From NCBI GenBank assembly GCA_037903475.1, contig JBAJFG010000417.1, forward strand, positions 1 to 64,000: a stretch of 64,000 nucleotides of DNA. The letters run 5' to 3'. A program made the position numbers and the translations under genes. This document shows, piece by piece, positions 23,501 to 35,332 of this stretch (position 1 is its first letter; the number at the start of each line of letters is the position of its first letter). Under the pieces are notes generated by a model, which was given only the letters and a program-made list of their open reading frames with translations, was not told the origin of the DNA and searched no databases. The DNA comes from Ancylostoma caninum. Taxonomy: Eukaryota > Nematoda > Chromadorea > Rhabditida > Ancylostomatidae.

Positions 23501-26500
23501 GAAATAGGTGGAATTCAATGATCAAGCATAAAATCCTCAGAAAAATGAGTAGAAAGCTGCAAAAAAAGAGTAGAAATCTACGCGATTCACGCTTGCGACA
23601 GTCTCCAGAATTACTGAGCAATCCTGTGTCAAAATTGTGCTAGGGCAGGGAAGCTTACCAGGATTTCAGGACTACATCATATAACTGTAATCCTTACAGT
23701 AATCCTTTTCGTTCTTGGATGCTTACAATAATTTATTCGCCAATTACGTACCTCAGCGTTTTTGAGCAAAATGTCTTTCGGCTGCAGCTGTTTGAACTAA
23801 TACAAACTCAATTGAAAGTAGATTTAGCACATGTTGAAAATATGTTTGTGAGAATTTTGCACTTATTGTATCGGCGTCAATTCTGCACTTCTATTCAAGG
23901 AGAGCTTTGTATCCTGGTGGCCTAAGATGCCCTAACAAGTCCATTTAAATTGCGATACGGTATATACACATGCATTAGGCATATTACGGTAACTGTGTCG
24001 TCGGAATCCCTGTTGAATTACTAAGGATTCCCATTTAGGCTTCTACCCACCTCTAGGTCAGCAAACTGGATCATATTGTAGGCGGCAACAGTGACGACCA
24101 CCCCGGCCAAGACCCGTGGAGCCCATGTTGACCGTGAGTTGCACGAGGAAACCCCGCTGAAAAAGGATAACTCTCATTGTTTCCTTCAGTTATTTAAACA
24201 GACTCCAAGCTAAATTCCACAGAAAAAAAAATAAAGCTACAGGACTAGGACTTACCGTGAGACCGAAACGAAACAGTCGAATGCTGCCAAAACAGTTATG
24301 TAAACAGAAAGCATCTGAAAAAATGGGTCTTAGCTTGGTTTCGCTCCCCGAATATTGAAGACCACCCGGCTAGCATTTGAAGCAACAAGCTGTCAAGCAC
24401 ACACAATGGCCCAATGTTGTCGTTTACTTACCTGGAAAAACAATCCAAGTGGAATAAGCTTTGGCAGAAGAAAAACAAACAACTGGTCCACCACAAACGC
24501 TCGTGCCCTCAGTGAGTCGGCAAAAATAACCACCACTCCGGCAACACATACTCCTAAAAAATATGAGCAACATTTGGAAACGGTTGTGGACTCAAAAATT
24601 TCATAAGATTGGGTGGATCAATAGGGAACGTTCCATGAATTTCGTAGTGGTTGGGCTTTGCCTCTCGCCTCAGAGACCATGCAACACCAGTAACTCCTGT
24701 GACTCTACACGGGTTGTTGCCGCGTAGATTCTGGACAACTCCCGTGTAAATGGTGAATGTGGAAACGCCCCACAGGTATTCATGTGACTTTTAACTCAAC
24801 TCCCAACCGAATATCTCTTCTTTCTGCTTCTTTCCGCAACGTGGGCGCGTCTTCTTAGTAGGAGGGCCTAACAAGCCATTTTTATGGGGTTTTTATGGGA
24901 CAACGGCTTGTCTTGAATGATGCAATATTTTCGAGGAAAAACTACAAATATAATTGCTCTCCAGGGTATAGTTAGTCCAGCAAACGCGATGATCTTGCGT
25001 TCTTCATCGATAAAAAAAACTAAGCAAAAATGAATCGCATTTTGCTGGCAAAATTTGATGAGAATTTTTCTGGAATGAAGAAATAGGAGATAGTCGGACA
25101 AACAAAAATAGAGTTTAGTGATTCGTCACTACATTTGTGGAAGACATCCCCTACAATTTTAGGCAATAGGGCCAAAATTAATTAGGATAACAGGATGGGG
25201 TTCGCCACCGGATTTGTTGTCATTAAAACAGGAAAGATGTGCAAGATCAGAGACTGCGTATAGAAAAAAGAAAACCATACTATAGCTCGACTCGACAATT
25301 ACATACCTCCTCTGCATGTCCCCAAATTGTCCCCTATAACAACAGTTTTTGAAATATTCTGATATCTCCTGTTATTACCTTATCGATTACCAATCCGTAT
25401 TGGATTAGTATCCAAGAGCTAATGATGGGGATGAGCCTATTTGTGCCGTGCCAGGAAAAGGCGCGTTTCACTATTCATGATGAGCAACGCAGTGTTCATT
25501 GACCAAGCCTGCTGCTAGGTTTTACCTAAAATATCGCACCCTACATCTCCCCCCAGAGACAACGATTTGGCTCCTTATCGACTTTCGGCAGAAATCATTG
25601 ATAATAGATAGAAATGGTGTCCTATGAGCGACTGCAAGGCACAGTATACTCTCCGTGGACTCTAACGAAAAGCCCATCGAGCAATCTTCATGCACAGACT
25701 TCTGTTCGCGGCTTCGACTTCCCTCAATGAAGAAATTCGACGTTCGAACAAAAATCGTCAAAGCAAGTCAATCAAGGAGAGCGGCCATGTATAGAAAATA
25801 GAAGAGATTTGACTAGCAATGACCCAGATAGAAATTTTAGGGCATCCAATAAAACTGAGAAACAACATGGGAAATTCAAAAACACTCGTGATGGCCAGCA
25901 GATTATGCAAGAGAATGAAGGTTCCCCTTACTTTGTTCCCCACATAATCCTAATTACTTCATCATTTACACCTCTAATAAAAATATGTCCTCGAAATCGT
26001 TTCAACTGAGGTTTCACAGACAACCTTGGTATTCCTGAAATGAATCCCGGCCTTAGTCCTTGAATTTAAAGCATCTCCAAGAACTTCGAGCACTCATTTC
26101 AGAGCGCAGAGCATAATCATCGTCATTACTCAAGGTGGAAAATTGAGTAGTTCATCAAAGGACAATGTCCTCCTTAGCCTCTATAGGTAGGTATTTTTCA
26201 CTATCGCCGAATTTGCTGAGAACAAAAGAATTAAATCCCATTAAACTCAGATTGGAACGAGGAAAACTCTGTCATATTATACATGTATGCGTGCGCATGT
26301 ATGAGCACGTTTCCAGAAATTGGAATCACTAAAGTCTGGAGAAGTGCTAGTTACATATTCTTATGTAAGTCTTCAGACATTCTGGATAGAGAAGGCCTTC
26401 CAGCGTAACTGACTGACTTACCCACGTCACTGCAGCTTAGCGCTGTCAGATATTTAGCGGCAGTGTTGCGTTGTGAAGCGAAAACGACGATGTTCAAAAA

Positions 26501-26945
26501 GTTCAGCAGCACACCGAGAATCGCAAGTGCTGGCAAAATGCCAATGACCATAACCTGCAAAGTAAAATCACCTAGGATAGGTGCTGGAAGGGCTTCATAT
26601 GGTACTCACCAGGTTGACGACGCCGGCGACACCATCGGTCGGCTCATGCAAGCATTCACATTCGCGCATTCCACATTCACTGAAGAAGAACAAAGCTAGA
26701 GCTATGGTGTTCGATGCCGGACGAAAAAGCAATTAAAATTATCGGACGGTGGTCTTCCACGGCTGGTGGAATAAAAAATGAAGAGTCACTTCGCTACAAG
26801 GCGTAAACAAAAGAAAATTGGAACTGGGAAAGATATCATAAGGGTAAGGGGGTGTGAGAGAAGTCAAGTGGAATACAAAGAAACAGATCTCTGTTTGGTA
26901 AATCAGCGTCTCTAGGAAGGATTCAACCCACGGTTACTGCGTCAT
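20576..26945 (-). CDS. neuropeptide GPCR, FMRFamide-receptor-like, 10 exons
   Basis: Minus-strand exons: 26945-26938, 26679-26610, 26554-26422, 24553-24432, 24314-24256, 24156-24051, 23220-23129, 23061-22946, 22276-22165 and 20777-20576. All are GT/AG and in phase, giving 339 residues and TGA. TM1 is 28-50 (GVLLNFLNIVVF), TM2 has the usual Asp in LTALSCSD (69), TM3 ends LAAFDCFVSV, TM4 is about 144-158, TM5 199-222, TM6 247-268 and TM7 contains NATANFFVYW, the NF-xx-Y form of FMRFamide-type receptors in place of NPxxY. The extracellular N-terminus is cysteine-rich (HECGMRECECL); loop 2 has two cysteines and a DNYT glycosylation site. Family knowledge: rhodopsin-class peptide receptor of the plasma membrane, ligand unknown. 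Odd: Arg of DRY is replaced by Cys (124-126 DCF). The start is the ATG downstream of an acceptor at 26966, a possible trans-splice site; an earlier in-phase exon cannot be excluded. Confidence 0.88.
21551..21600. repeat. perfect 22-base-arm hairpin
   Basis: AACTATTTCAAATACATACG plus two bases is followed by a 6-base loop (catagc) and its exact complement. It lies in the last intron of receptor 2, 125 bases from the MITE at 21727. Confidence 0.9.
21727..21989. mobile_element. GC-rich MITE, family A copy 2, in receptor 2 last intron
   Basis: Right end read inverted starts CAGTCGACGGCAATGGCGG; left end starts CATTGGATGTCAATGACG. Both resemble copy 1 at 5779 and continue with ggcc-, gcaaccg- and ccgcgcgcg-rich arms. 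TA flanks at 21725-21726 and 21990-21991. More diverged than copy 1. The unit also carries aattctgctgctattatgcaattcc-type core DNA shared in outline with copy 1 (cgctggaatgctattcctag). Confidence 0.8.
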
Positions 26946-26966
26946 TTCCAGACAAACAATAACATG

Positions 26967-29900
26967 CTGAAAAACAAGCAAACATCAATAGTTATTTGTC
27001 AGATTAGAAAGAGAACCTCTCCATTACAATCCAGAGGGTGTCCGTTTTTACAAGAAGGGTGATTAACTCTACAGCATCATCAATTTGTGGCCAGGTTGGA
27101 ATGAATCACAACTCCCAGGAGAGCCAGAAGGACAAAGCTCAAAACCCTTGCAGTAAGTCCTTTCTCTCAAAAAACAGTGTAATTACATGACTGCTCCTGA
27201 GAGACGCTTGCATAGCTATTTTCGATGTAATTCTGCGGCTAGCCTCCTAAAGATGCTGAAAACAAAAGCTGATGTCCCTTGGGAGTCTGACTTTGATCAC
27301 TCTTTTTTTTTGTTTCTAAGAATGTATCGTTTCCTCCACAGGGGAATTTTAAAAGAAAGTAGGCGTAATTTGCTCAAAATTGGAGCGGAAAGGACTTCTT
27401 GATAGTACGCAGATTCCACAAAATTTGATCGAGAACAGGAAGCATTAAACAACAGGAAGCCACGGAATTTTGCAAAATGGAAGGTATTACATTTACCGCA
27501 ACAGAATCTTGCGAAATAAAGATATAACATTCAATGTTATAGAGGGTTCGCCTAGAAATCGCCGTTTTGGACCACCAGAGCACGAAATCTGCACAGTCGC
27601 ACTATTCACAGGGATTGAAAATCCCAGAATTTTCTGGTATGTTCGAAGTAGATAGCAGATAACCCACAACTTGCTTGGAGGAGCGGCAGTTCAAGCTTCC
27701 TTGTGTTGTGTATTTTGAGAGCTTTAAATTGGTCTACTAATGTAAAACAACACAACTTAATTGCATAGAGCACTAATATTGAAAGAAAAGGTTATTATTA
27801 ATCTAATTCTGGTGAAGAGCTTCGTCAGAATTGAATGAATTAGCTAGTTGTGCACGATTACATAGAAGAACAGCAGATAAGAAGTATTCTAATACGTGAC
27901 GTTGCTCTAAAGCCATGTTGGGAAATTTGAAAAAAGACACAGCGATGAAGCTGCAGCGAGCGTTAAGAGCCCAAAAACACAATTCAATTAATAGGTGATT
28001 CTTCACAAGTTAATCGTATTGTCGCTGACGCAAACAATTAATCCATCAGTGGTATCACGGGAAACAATTAGGGGTATTAGCAGAAGGAGCACAGTGCTGA
28101 AAGAAAATCTTTCCGCTCAATGGAAAAAAGATTGTTATGCAAGGGAACCAGAGAACATTTGTAGGATTTTTTGTTCCCGGATAAGCATTGGCAATAATAT
28201 CTGAACTTGTTGGAAATATTTACCACAGTGAGCCTCATTGAACAAAACCAATTTACCATAAGCTGTTATTACCTTGCGATTGTAAGAGGAAGAAAGTATC
28301 GAAAACAAAAGGTGATGCTGAATGAGAGGATTTCGAAGGAAATCGTTGTCGTACAGGGATTGCTCTACTTCTGGAACGGTGAACAGTGCGTCTCACATTA
28401 CTAAAGGAAACATCGACTAAGAGGTCTTATTAAAAACACTGCTGTCGAGGAATACTAAGGGAAACCGTAGGGCTGTAAGGAGGAAAAATTCACAGCAAGT
28501 GAAATGGTAGGAATATAGACGGTTCGGGGAACTGTATGGACAAGAAGAAACCCATTTCGATCTTCTCCATTCAGACAGAACACGGTCAATCACTATCTAT
28601 TCACTATTCTCTTTTATCTCAGGTGAGACAAACCTTTCACCTTTTTTCGCAAGTAATTTACGTATGTGAGATCTCCTTCTATGGGTAGTCAAATCCTTGG
28701 ATTTCACTTTCACCGCTCTTTGAAAAATTTTTTTAGGCTGCCCTGATTATTTGTTCTTCCAAGTATCACGTAGTATAGCAATTCCGCATCCTACAGAATT
28801 CTGAAGCCTGATTGTTCATGCTTTGCCTACTTCTGTTACAGCTTTCCAACGTACAACTGAATAAACAGATAAATAAATACAAGTATGGAAATGATTCTAG
28901 CAACAAATCTGAACTCAATAGAGATATCAATAATATCAATAGAGATCCTTCCGCGCTTTGTAAAAATGGTAACTATGCGTCGAAATTGCTTCTCTAGACA
29001 TTCTCTGACAGCTGATACATATAGCCTACTAAGTAAACAGGAATGATGAAAAACAAAGAATCCAATGCTGAATAGTGGAATAGACGCATTGCCCTCTATC
29101 CTATATGTATGTATACATAATGAGTTTTTGACAACAGAGGTCGATTTTTTAAAAAAGGTCAGAACAAATTGAAATGAACACCTGCTCAAGCACCTGTTGT
29201 GGTGTCTGAGATGTCTAACACGGGTTTTTCTGGGATAATTCTTAGGAACGTTCGCCATAGGAAAAAGTACAATTGTTACAGGGTAACCACAACAAGCAAA
29301 ATCTTGTTTGAAGGCATGAAGAATAAGGTCCGCACTCCAATTCGTAACTCTTTAGGCTCTCAAAAGCGCATGAGCCTCGTGCAGCTGCTTCTGGGGCCAG
29401 CCCCGCAAGGTCCCAGGTGATTTTCGAACCACTTAACTGGCCCTGGAGGGTAAGGAGCTTTGCTAGTCACAGCCGAAGATAGAACCGCTCGCTGTAGGAG
29501 CAACACCAATGCCTTTATCCATTACTCTTTTCAGAGATTAATCTGGAATCTCCCCACTGGAACCCCATTAGCATTTCATTCAATATCGAAAAAATGAGAA
29601 TTTCTCCAGAATAAGATTGAAATAGCTTGAAACCTAAAAGGGGTATAGTCAGCATGGGTCGTCATATGAAACAGCAGTTCCTCCTCACACAAATGTATTA
29701 GCTGGAAACCGATCCTATACTCATACATCCATGAACTAGTGAAAATATAAGAATTTCAGAAAACGCGCTACGATGCCATTCCGAGGCTGCAGAATTCTGT
29801 GGTGGAGCACCACGGGAAAGGCTTTGCGATAACCTCTTAGAGCAAGGTGTCAAGAGATAACGTCATGCTAATGTATGGCCGAGCACGAAATCCTCCTGCA

Positions 29901-30757
29901 GTGACGCACATTTATTCTAAGAAGGCATTGCGGGATAAAGATTCGAGGAGAATTATCGTAGGTATTCACACCCAGTGACTCGCTGGATTCCCCCGCAACA
30001 CGTCATCTGATTGCCGTACAACAGCCAGAATAAGGTAGAGCTCTTCAGATAGAACTGCTCTTTGCTTGGGCAGTTTATTGATGCCTGGGAAATATAATCA
30101 AGGGAATGATTGGGCGAACAATATTCACGCCATCCTAGCGAATTAATTGTTATTTGTTTGATGTGAAGCGTATCCAGAGATCCGTCATAGCTAGCAGCTA
30201 ACAGAACGGCGAAAAAAAATGAAAAGGATTTTCAGTTGACCCGAGGAAGCTGTCAATATTAGAGACTCAAGAGTTTCGCTCAAATTTGGAGCCCACTCTC
30301 CATGTATTCAACCACCAACGGTAGGTTGATTGCCTATATAGAAGAAGTACGCAAGATTATTTCCACTGTAAATCACGAGTTTAGTTTTTAGTTGTAGTTC
30401 TCAGTGTCAAGCGAGATCGCAACACAGCCGAAGATTCGGTCCTTATCACTCGTCATCCATTCCTTCGACCCCTTCTGGGTCCACCAATTTGAAAATTTGT
30501 TCCGGACCGGGTGAAGCACGGAATTATACCTAGTATAGGTCCTCCTCCTAGAAATTTCATTGTATAGAGCACTTATGAATTCAAATTCGCCTGAACGATT
30601 CGGAATTGAAGTCAGAAGCCTGGCATTTCCCACATAAAAAGGATTTTGATTAACGCTGACTAATTTATTCTTCATTTATAATGCTACAGACACCTTAGAC
30701 GTCTTCTTGGAGACTTTGCTGAAAATGGGAAAGGGTTTTCGAAATTTGTTGGGCAAC
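26967..30757. other. long AT-rich stretch, no gene recognised
   Basis: No exon set with consistent splice phases was found on either strand. On the minus strand near 27130 a hydrophobic open segment (SFVLLALLGVVIHSNLATN) resembles a signal peptide but has no start codon or partner exon. The rest is AT-rich with short random open frames. Confidence 0.35.
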
Positions 30758-30988
30758 CTAATTCGTCGGTGTTGACACCATGCAAATTTTCCCATCGTCA
30801 ACGCAGGCGTCAACACACCTACCCTGCTTAATCTCAATTACGCATCCAGACCCCCCATGAAGCTGACGGACCGCTGAAGGCGGTAGTGTGAGTATGCGTC
30901 GACTATTTCGTGTGCATATCAAATTGAATTCAACAGCCACAAAGCCGCTAAAGATGAGGTAAAACGCTGTTTGTAGCTCAAACATCAT
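30758..30988 (-). CDS. candidate small secreted cysteine-containing peptide
   Basis: A 76-codon uninterrupted frame begins MM and has a hydrophobic stretch (residues 8-21, AFYLIFSGFVAVEF), a dibasic NSRR at 28-31 and four cysteines near the end in the pattern C49-x8-C58-x3-C62-x6-C69, as in small disulfide-rich peptides. An alternative reading uses a donor after residue 55 (g|gtaggt) and an acceptor cattttcag at about 30719, giving a short basic tail, with AATAAA just after. The family is not recognised. At this length in AT-rich DNA a chance frame is quite possible. Confidence 0.3.
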   Translation of the reverse strand: MMFELQTAFYLIFSGFVAVEFNLICTRNSRRILTLPPSAVRQLHGGSGCVIEIKQGRCVDACVDDGKICMVSTPTN

Positions 30989-32088
30989 AATACATTATGA
31001 TCGCTAAATATTTGGACCATTACCTTGGATTAGGAAAGAAAGTACTGGTATTGATGAAGTCATCCACTCACGTTGGAGCAGTGCAAACAAGAAGGAAGTG
31101 ACAAGCAACATCTCTTGAGAGAGCACGGTTGTCTTCCTAGGATTCTCAAGGATCTAAGACTCTCACTCCTCGGGAGCGAAGGGGGAATACAAAATTACTG
31201 CAATTTCCAATTGCTTAGCAGAAAAACGAACCGAGAAAAGCTCCAGAGAAGCTAGGAAGCCAATTGAGGAAAGCAACTTCCTAGTACTTGTGGAGTGCTA
31301 GCTCAGCACCATTACAAATGCAAACTGTTACGCATTTCATGGGACAAGTAGCAAAAAAATTAGTCTACAATACGATGATGCGAAATGGCGTGACACAGGC
31401 ACATAAAAGTTCAAAGGACGTATCTTTAAAATTCGTCTGGCAGAAAGCTGAGGCATTCATGCAGCAGCTCATGAATACAGCAGAATATCCAGGAATACTG
31501 GTTTCTCGTGCACTCTTGACAACTGAGCCATTTTAGGTGGTGAGAACAACTGCCCACAATGCTTGAGACTGGGAACCCCTCGTGGGCGGAGCTACACCGA
31601 CGCGCATCTGGGCTGCTTCTAGCATGTACGGATACAAAATTTACTTGGAATAACAACCCTAGGAGACGGAGAATAGGCGGAAACACCACTTCAGAACAAT
31701 ACAGGGTAGGCAAGAACAAACAAAGACGGCTCGAGAACAACTAAAGAAGAAAATAATAGGATAATTCAATGGGATTTGTCTATGTTACTTAATGCTTATG
31801 AAAAGGGAAACAAACCTATCAAATAATGGTCACATTAGTGGTTGGTGGTTCAAACAAGAATGAGACATTTCAAACGAATAAAGGCTCTCAAAAGTTCATA
31901 AGACAAATGGAAAGTTCAGTGAATCTGAATGAAGAGATATAAACAGTTCGCGCTAGAAGATATTCTCTTAACCAAGCTTCACAAGAATGTCATCAGCAAG
32001 CTCTCCTATTGTTGAGATCAGAAATTAAATCATTTTACCGTAATTCAACCACAATACGTCATTCTAGCACAGATTCATACGTATGTGG
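30989..32088. other. no gene recognised
   Basis: Scattered open frames of about 60-100 codons on both strands (for example 31288-31536 plus, 31740-31426 minus overlap each other) without domain, splice or codon support. Confidence 0.3.
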
Positions 32089-32366
32089 CAGTGGCGGACG
32101 CAGAAAGTGTTCGGGAGGAGGGCGTGGGAAAAAAGTGGTGTCTCAGCCGCTTTGGGGACCCAGATGGAGAATAAAATCAATAAAAATATTAATTGTAGTG
32201 ATAAATAATAAACAAAAACTATATTAAAAATAATAACAAAAACAACTGATTAAAAATAAACCAATACAAGATTTTTATTTGTATTGTAAAGTAATTTCGA
32301 AAATTTGGCGACCCATTCTCGTGGGAGGCGCCCCCCCCCCTCTCCCCTCCACTGCGTCCACCACTG
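32089..32366. mobile_element. hAT-type MITE family B, copy A (complete)
   Basis: Left end CAGTGGCGGACGCAG and inverted right end CAGTGGTGGACGCAG are terminal inverted repeats. The G-rich segment, the block cagccgctttggggacccag, an AT-rich middle and a C-run near the right end match the copies at 40929, 60926 and 7886. Flanking octamers gtatgtgg and gtgtttgg agree at 6 of 8 positions, as expected for an aged 8-bp duplication. Confidence 0.85.
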
Positions 32367-32374
32367 GTGTTTGG

Positions 32375-33847
32375 CGTTACCTAGGATAGAGTGCTCCCAG
32401 TGTAAAATCATTATTCGAAATTCTTATATTACTAGAATTGCCAGGGGCCGGTAACTGAAATAATGTGTGTCGCTTCTTGTAAAAGTGCTTAAAAAAACCC
32501 ATTTCAAAGCCCTCTACTCTGTGGAAGCTAGGGCGGCGTCAAAGTGAAAGAACGGTTGGGGTTCACGAAGCGTTAACCAAGCAAACCAACGATTAATAGC
32601 ATGATTGGTTGTGGTAGAAACTACGTAGTGATATGATACGCAGGAAGTGAAAGTTGGTTTCTTAGCCTAGTTTCGCTAGGTTATGTGTCCATAAATCCTG
32701 GACCTGTTTCAGCGCACCTCCTAATCTGTTGTTAGGTGGTGCAGCTCCAGAAAGGGAGTGCCTGGTGAGGGAACTTCAAAAGGAGTGCGAAGTCCCCTCA
32801 ACCGGCACCTCCTCGTAGGGAGTGCACCACCTGGCGGTCTGCGAGGTGCGCTGCACGTCTGGAGCGCAAGATGCGGAAACCCCTTACTTCCGGCTCTGTT
32901 CCAGTTCTCTCCAAAGTGGATGTATTCAAATCGGGTATTTCTGCACTCTTACACGGAATCGTGTCGTAAAATATTGCTAATGAGAGAGACACGAAATAAT
33001 AAGTAAGCGTTTGACCGGAGTAAGGACTTTTCTGCATGTCCATGAGTTTTGCTTCGCCTTCCTCTTGGATTCTTCAGCCCAATTTCGACAAACACTCCAA
33101 CTGTTATCATTAGAGTAGCGCTCACCATTGTTGCAGCCCAGTTTCCGAGAAACCAATGATCATGGTCAAAGAGAAAACCGAATTAGAGGTATGTTCAAGA
33201 ATGTTGTCGAGACGAAGCAATTATTTCTGACAGAATAGCAGACGAGGATCCGGGGGTACCAGGCGACAATAAAAGTCTTGTTATTACCGGGAAGGAGGAA
33301 GTGCTTCTAGTAGATGGGCAGAATAATTCAGGAATGGCAAGAGGATGAAAGATATCGCCCATAGCGTCCAGAACCATGCTCAAAGGCACAATTATGCATG
33401 AGCGTTCAGATGTTCCATAGATTATTCATTTTTCAGTAAGCTAGGAGAAAACTGTTGGAGACGTTGGGTGATTTGAGAACAAGAGCTGTAAGATAAATTG
33501 AATTCCTTCGAAGATGCAAAGAGGATAACGAGCCAGGACTCATTTGGCACATTATGGCCATCCTTTACTACTGGCAAGTTCCGTGGAAAACCACTTTCTA
33601 CATTTAGTTCCCGTATAGTAGTAGGAATAAAACGGAAACTAGGTATAGTGAGATGTAATAAATACAGCAATGTGTTCCAAGTCTCTAACTTCCGCTCATA
33701 TCTTCCTCATAATCAAACCATTATTTTGGTGAATCCTAGAGTTCTGAGGTAGTCCCAACTGGTCTTTCAATGACTTATTCACCAAACCGCAGCAAGCCGG
33801 AGTTACATAAATGATGAAGAATCGCCAACTGTTGCAAGCCGGAGTTA
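32375..33847. other. no gene recognised; a 15-base direct repeat at the right
   Basis: No coding exon is supported. The word gcaagccggagttac occurs at about 33792 and 33834, just left of the foldback at 33848, and may be part of that element. Confidence 0.35.
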
Positions 33848-34268
33848 CTCAAATATGAGTTGTTAAAATCAATCTCAAAGCCAAATTTCAGAAATCAAGC
33901 GCACAGCACGAGTATTTTCTGATGTAATCCTCATTTTGCTTTTGGTAGCTAGAACGTCAAATAAGACGCATTAGTCTCTGCAGCGGTAGCTGCACGCATC
34001 TGCTACCGCTGCAGAGACTAATGCGTCTTATTTGACGTTCTAGCTACCAAAAGCAAAATGAGGCTTACATCAGAAAATATTTGTTTTAGCGAAACAAATA
34101 TGTTTCGAGATCTTAACAGGCATATATCAAAAGAATAAACTATGTTTTCAAGCCCATGAAAGGACAGGACCAGGGCGCCGCCATGACCGAGGAGTGGGGT
34201 TCTGTCGTGCTGCGCGCTTGATTTCTGAAATTTGACTTTGAGATTGATTTTAACTACTCATATTTGAG
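33848..34268. repeat. nested foldback element (two inverted repeats)
   Basis: Outer arms of about 65 bases (33848-33915 and 34203-34268) share tcaaatatgag, aaaatcaatctcaaag and tttcagaaatcaagcgc. Inside them, 33912-33989 and 34003-34080 form a second, almost perfect inverted repeat of about 78 bases around a 13-base spacer, including ctgcagcggtag. Between the inner and outer right arms lie about 120 unpaired bases. The inner repeat is much less diverged than the outer one. No open frame of note. Confidence 0.88.
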
Positions 34269-35143
34269 AGTTGCTCTATATGGTGTTGTTTACATGATTT
34301 GATATTCTCGTTCTGGGTTATGCGTTTAACAATATTCGCTTTCTATGGTACTCCTTTTCAAAATGGACAGAGACCGATTCAATTTAGTCCTTTTTAACAC
34401 AAAGGTGATCCTATCTCTTTGCTTAATCCCGTATTATTATTAAAATGGTACGGAAAAACAAGCTAATTTCCTGCTTTTTCTTCTTATAGTAGAACCTCTA
34501 GGGTTCTTTCTATTTTATTCGTAGAAGAATAGCACAAGGGAGACGGTACAATTAACTGCTGCATGCAATACTTGTCCCACATTTTCTTCACAACTGGTCA
34601 CTGGAATTTCATTTCTACGCTTCTGCGATAGTGCCCAGTTTCCTCATGCACATTTGAATCTGGTAGAAGTTATTTGTCCCAGAAAAAGCACACAAATCCC
34701 TTATCTTTAACCTACTACCCATCTGAAGATCTGGAATAGTTGTATTTTGTTTCTGCTCCCGTATATGCCTGAGCCTGCTCATGCGAGTGATGCATATCTG
34801 CAGTACAATCAGGTTGATGGATTTTCTCCCAGCTTCGTCCAAAACATTTAGAATTGATTGTTTCCCTGGCCTTTCACTCTATTGTTAGCATTTCCAACAG
34901 CTGGTAATTATGCAGTTGTCGTAGCTGAAATATTGGGTACTCTCTGGACTCAAAATTGACTTTTTTGAGTCAGCCCCACCTGCTGGACACCGCCCATTCC
35001 ATATGAGCATAGAAATCAAGTGAAAGATCCTGGCGAAAAGGGACAAGATTAGGTATATCTCCAGGATTTCCAGTAGTGGTACAGCATCCCGGACGAGCTC
35101 TCAAAGCAGCACGAAGGTTTGTTGGCCGCAAGCGTTATTGCAG
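34269..35143. other. no gene recognised
   Basis: AT-rich. Possible short exon-like stretch 35060-35116 before a donor ag|gtttgt, but with no frame preference. Confidence 0.3.
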
Positions 35144-35332
35144 CTTTTTCTATACACCCTTGAATACTTGCGCAGGAACTTCTTTGAAGGGCTTATGCGG
35201 AAGACATGTTTAGGACTAACAGCTGATTTTAATCCATGTCCCACAAACACTACTGCAAAGTTGAGCCCCAGTGATGAACGTTGTCGAAATCCTCGAACAG
35301 CCGACCCTCAGTGCCCTAGCTTTGCAGTGTAG
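35144..35332 (+). CDS. candidate terminal exon, cysteine-containing tail
   Basis: After an acceptor (cgttattgcag) at 35143, 63 codons stay open to TAG. The C-terminal half, ADFNPCPTNTTAKLSPSDER followed by CRNPRTADPQCPSFAV, has three cysteines and an N-glycosylation site and looks like an extracellular tail. An alternative acceptor (ggactaacag) would use only that half. Another frame reads FFYTPLNTCAGTSLKGLCG, vaguely Kunitz-like but lacking key spacing. No partner exons were found. Confidence 0.22.
   Translation, partial: LFLYTLEYLRRNFFEGLMRKTCLGLTADFNPCPTNTTAKLSPSDERCRNPRTADPQCPSFAV

Noticed and set aside
30388..30675. CAP/SCP-domain exon on the minus strand
   Set aside because: A GCVAISL-like stretch recalls the CAP signature, but the HYTQ motif and cysteines are lacking.
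35144..35240. Kunitz domain in the alternative frame (FFYTPLNTCAGTSLKGLCG)
   Set aside because: The second half and the cysteine spacing of a Kunitz fold are missing and a stop follows.
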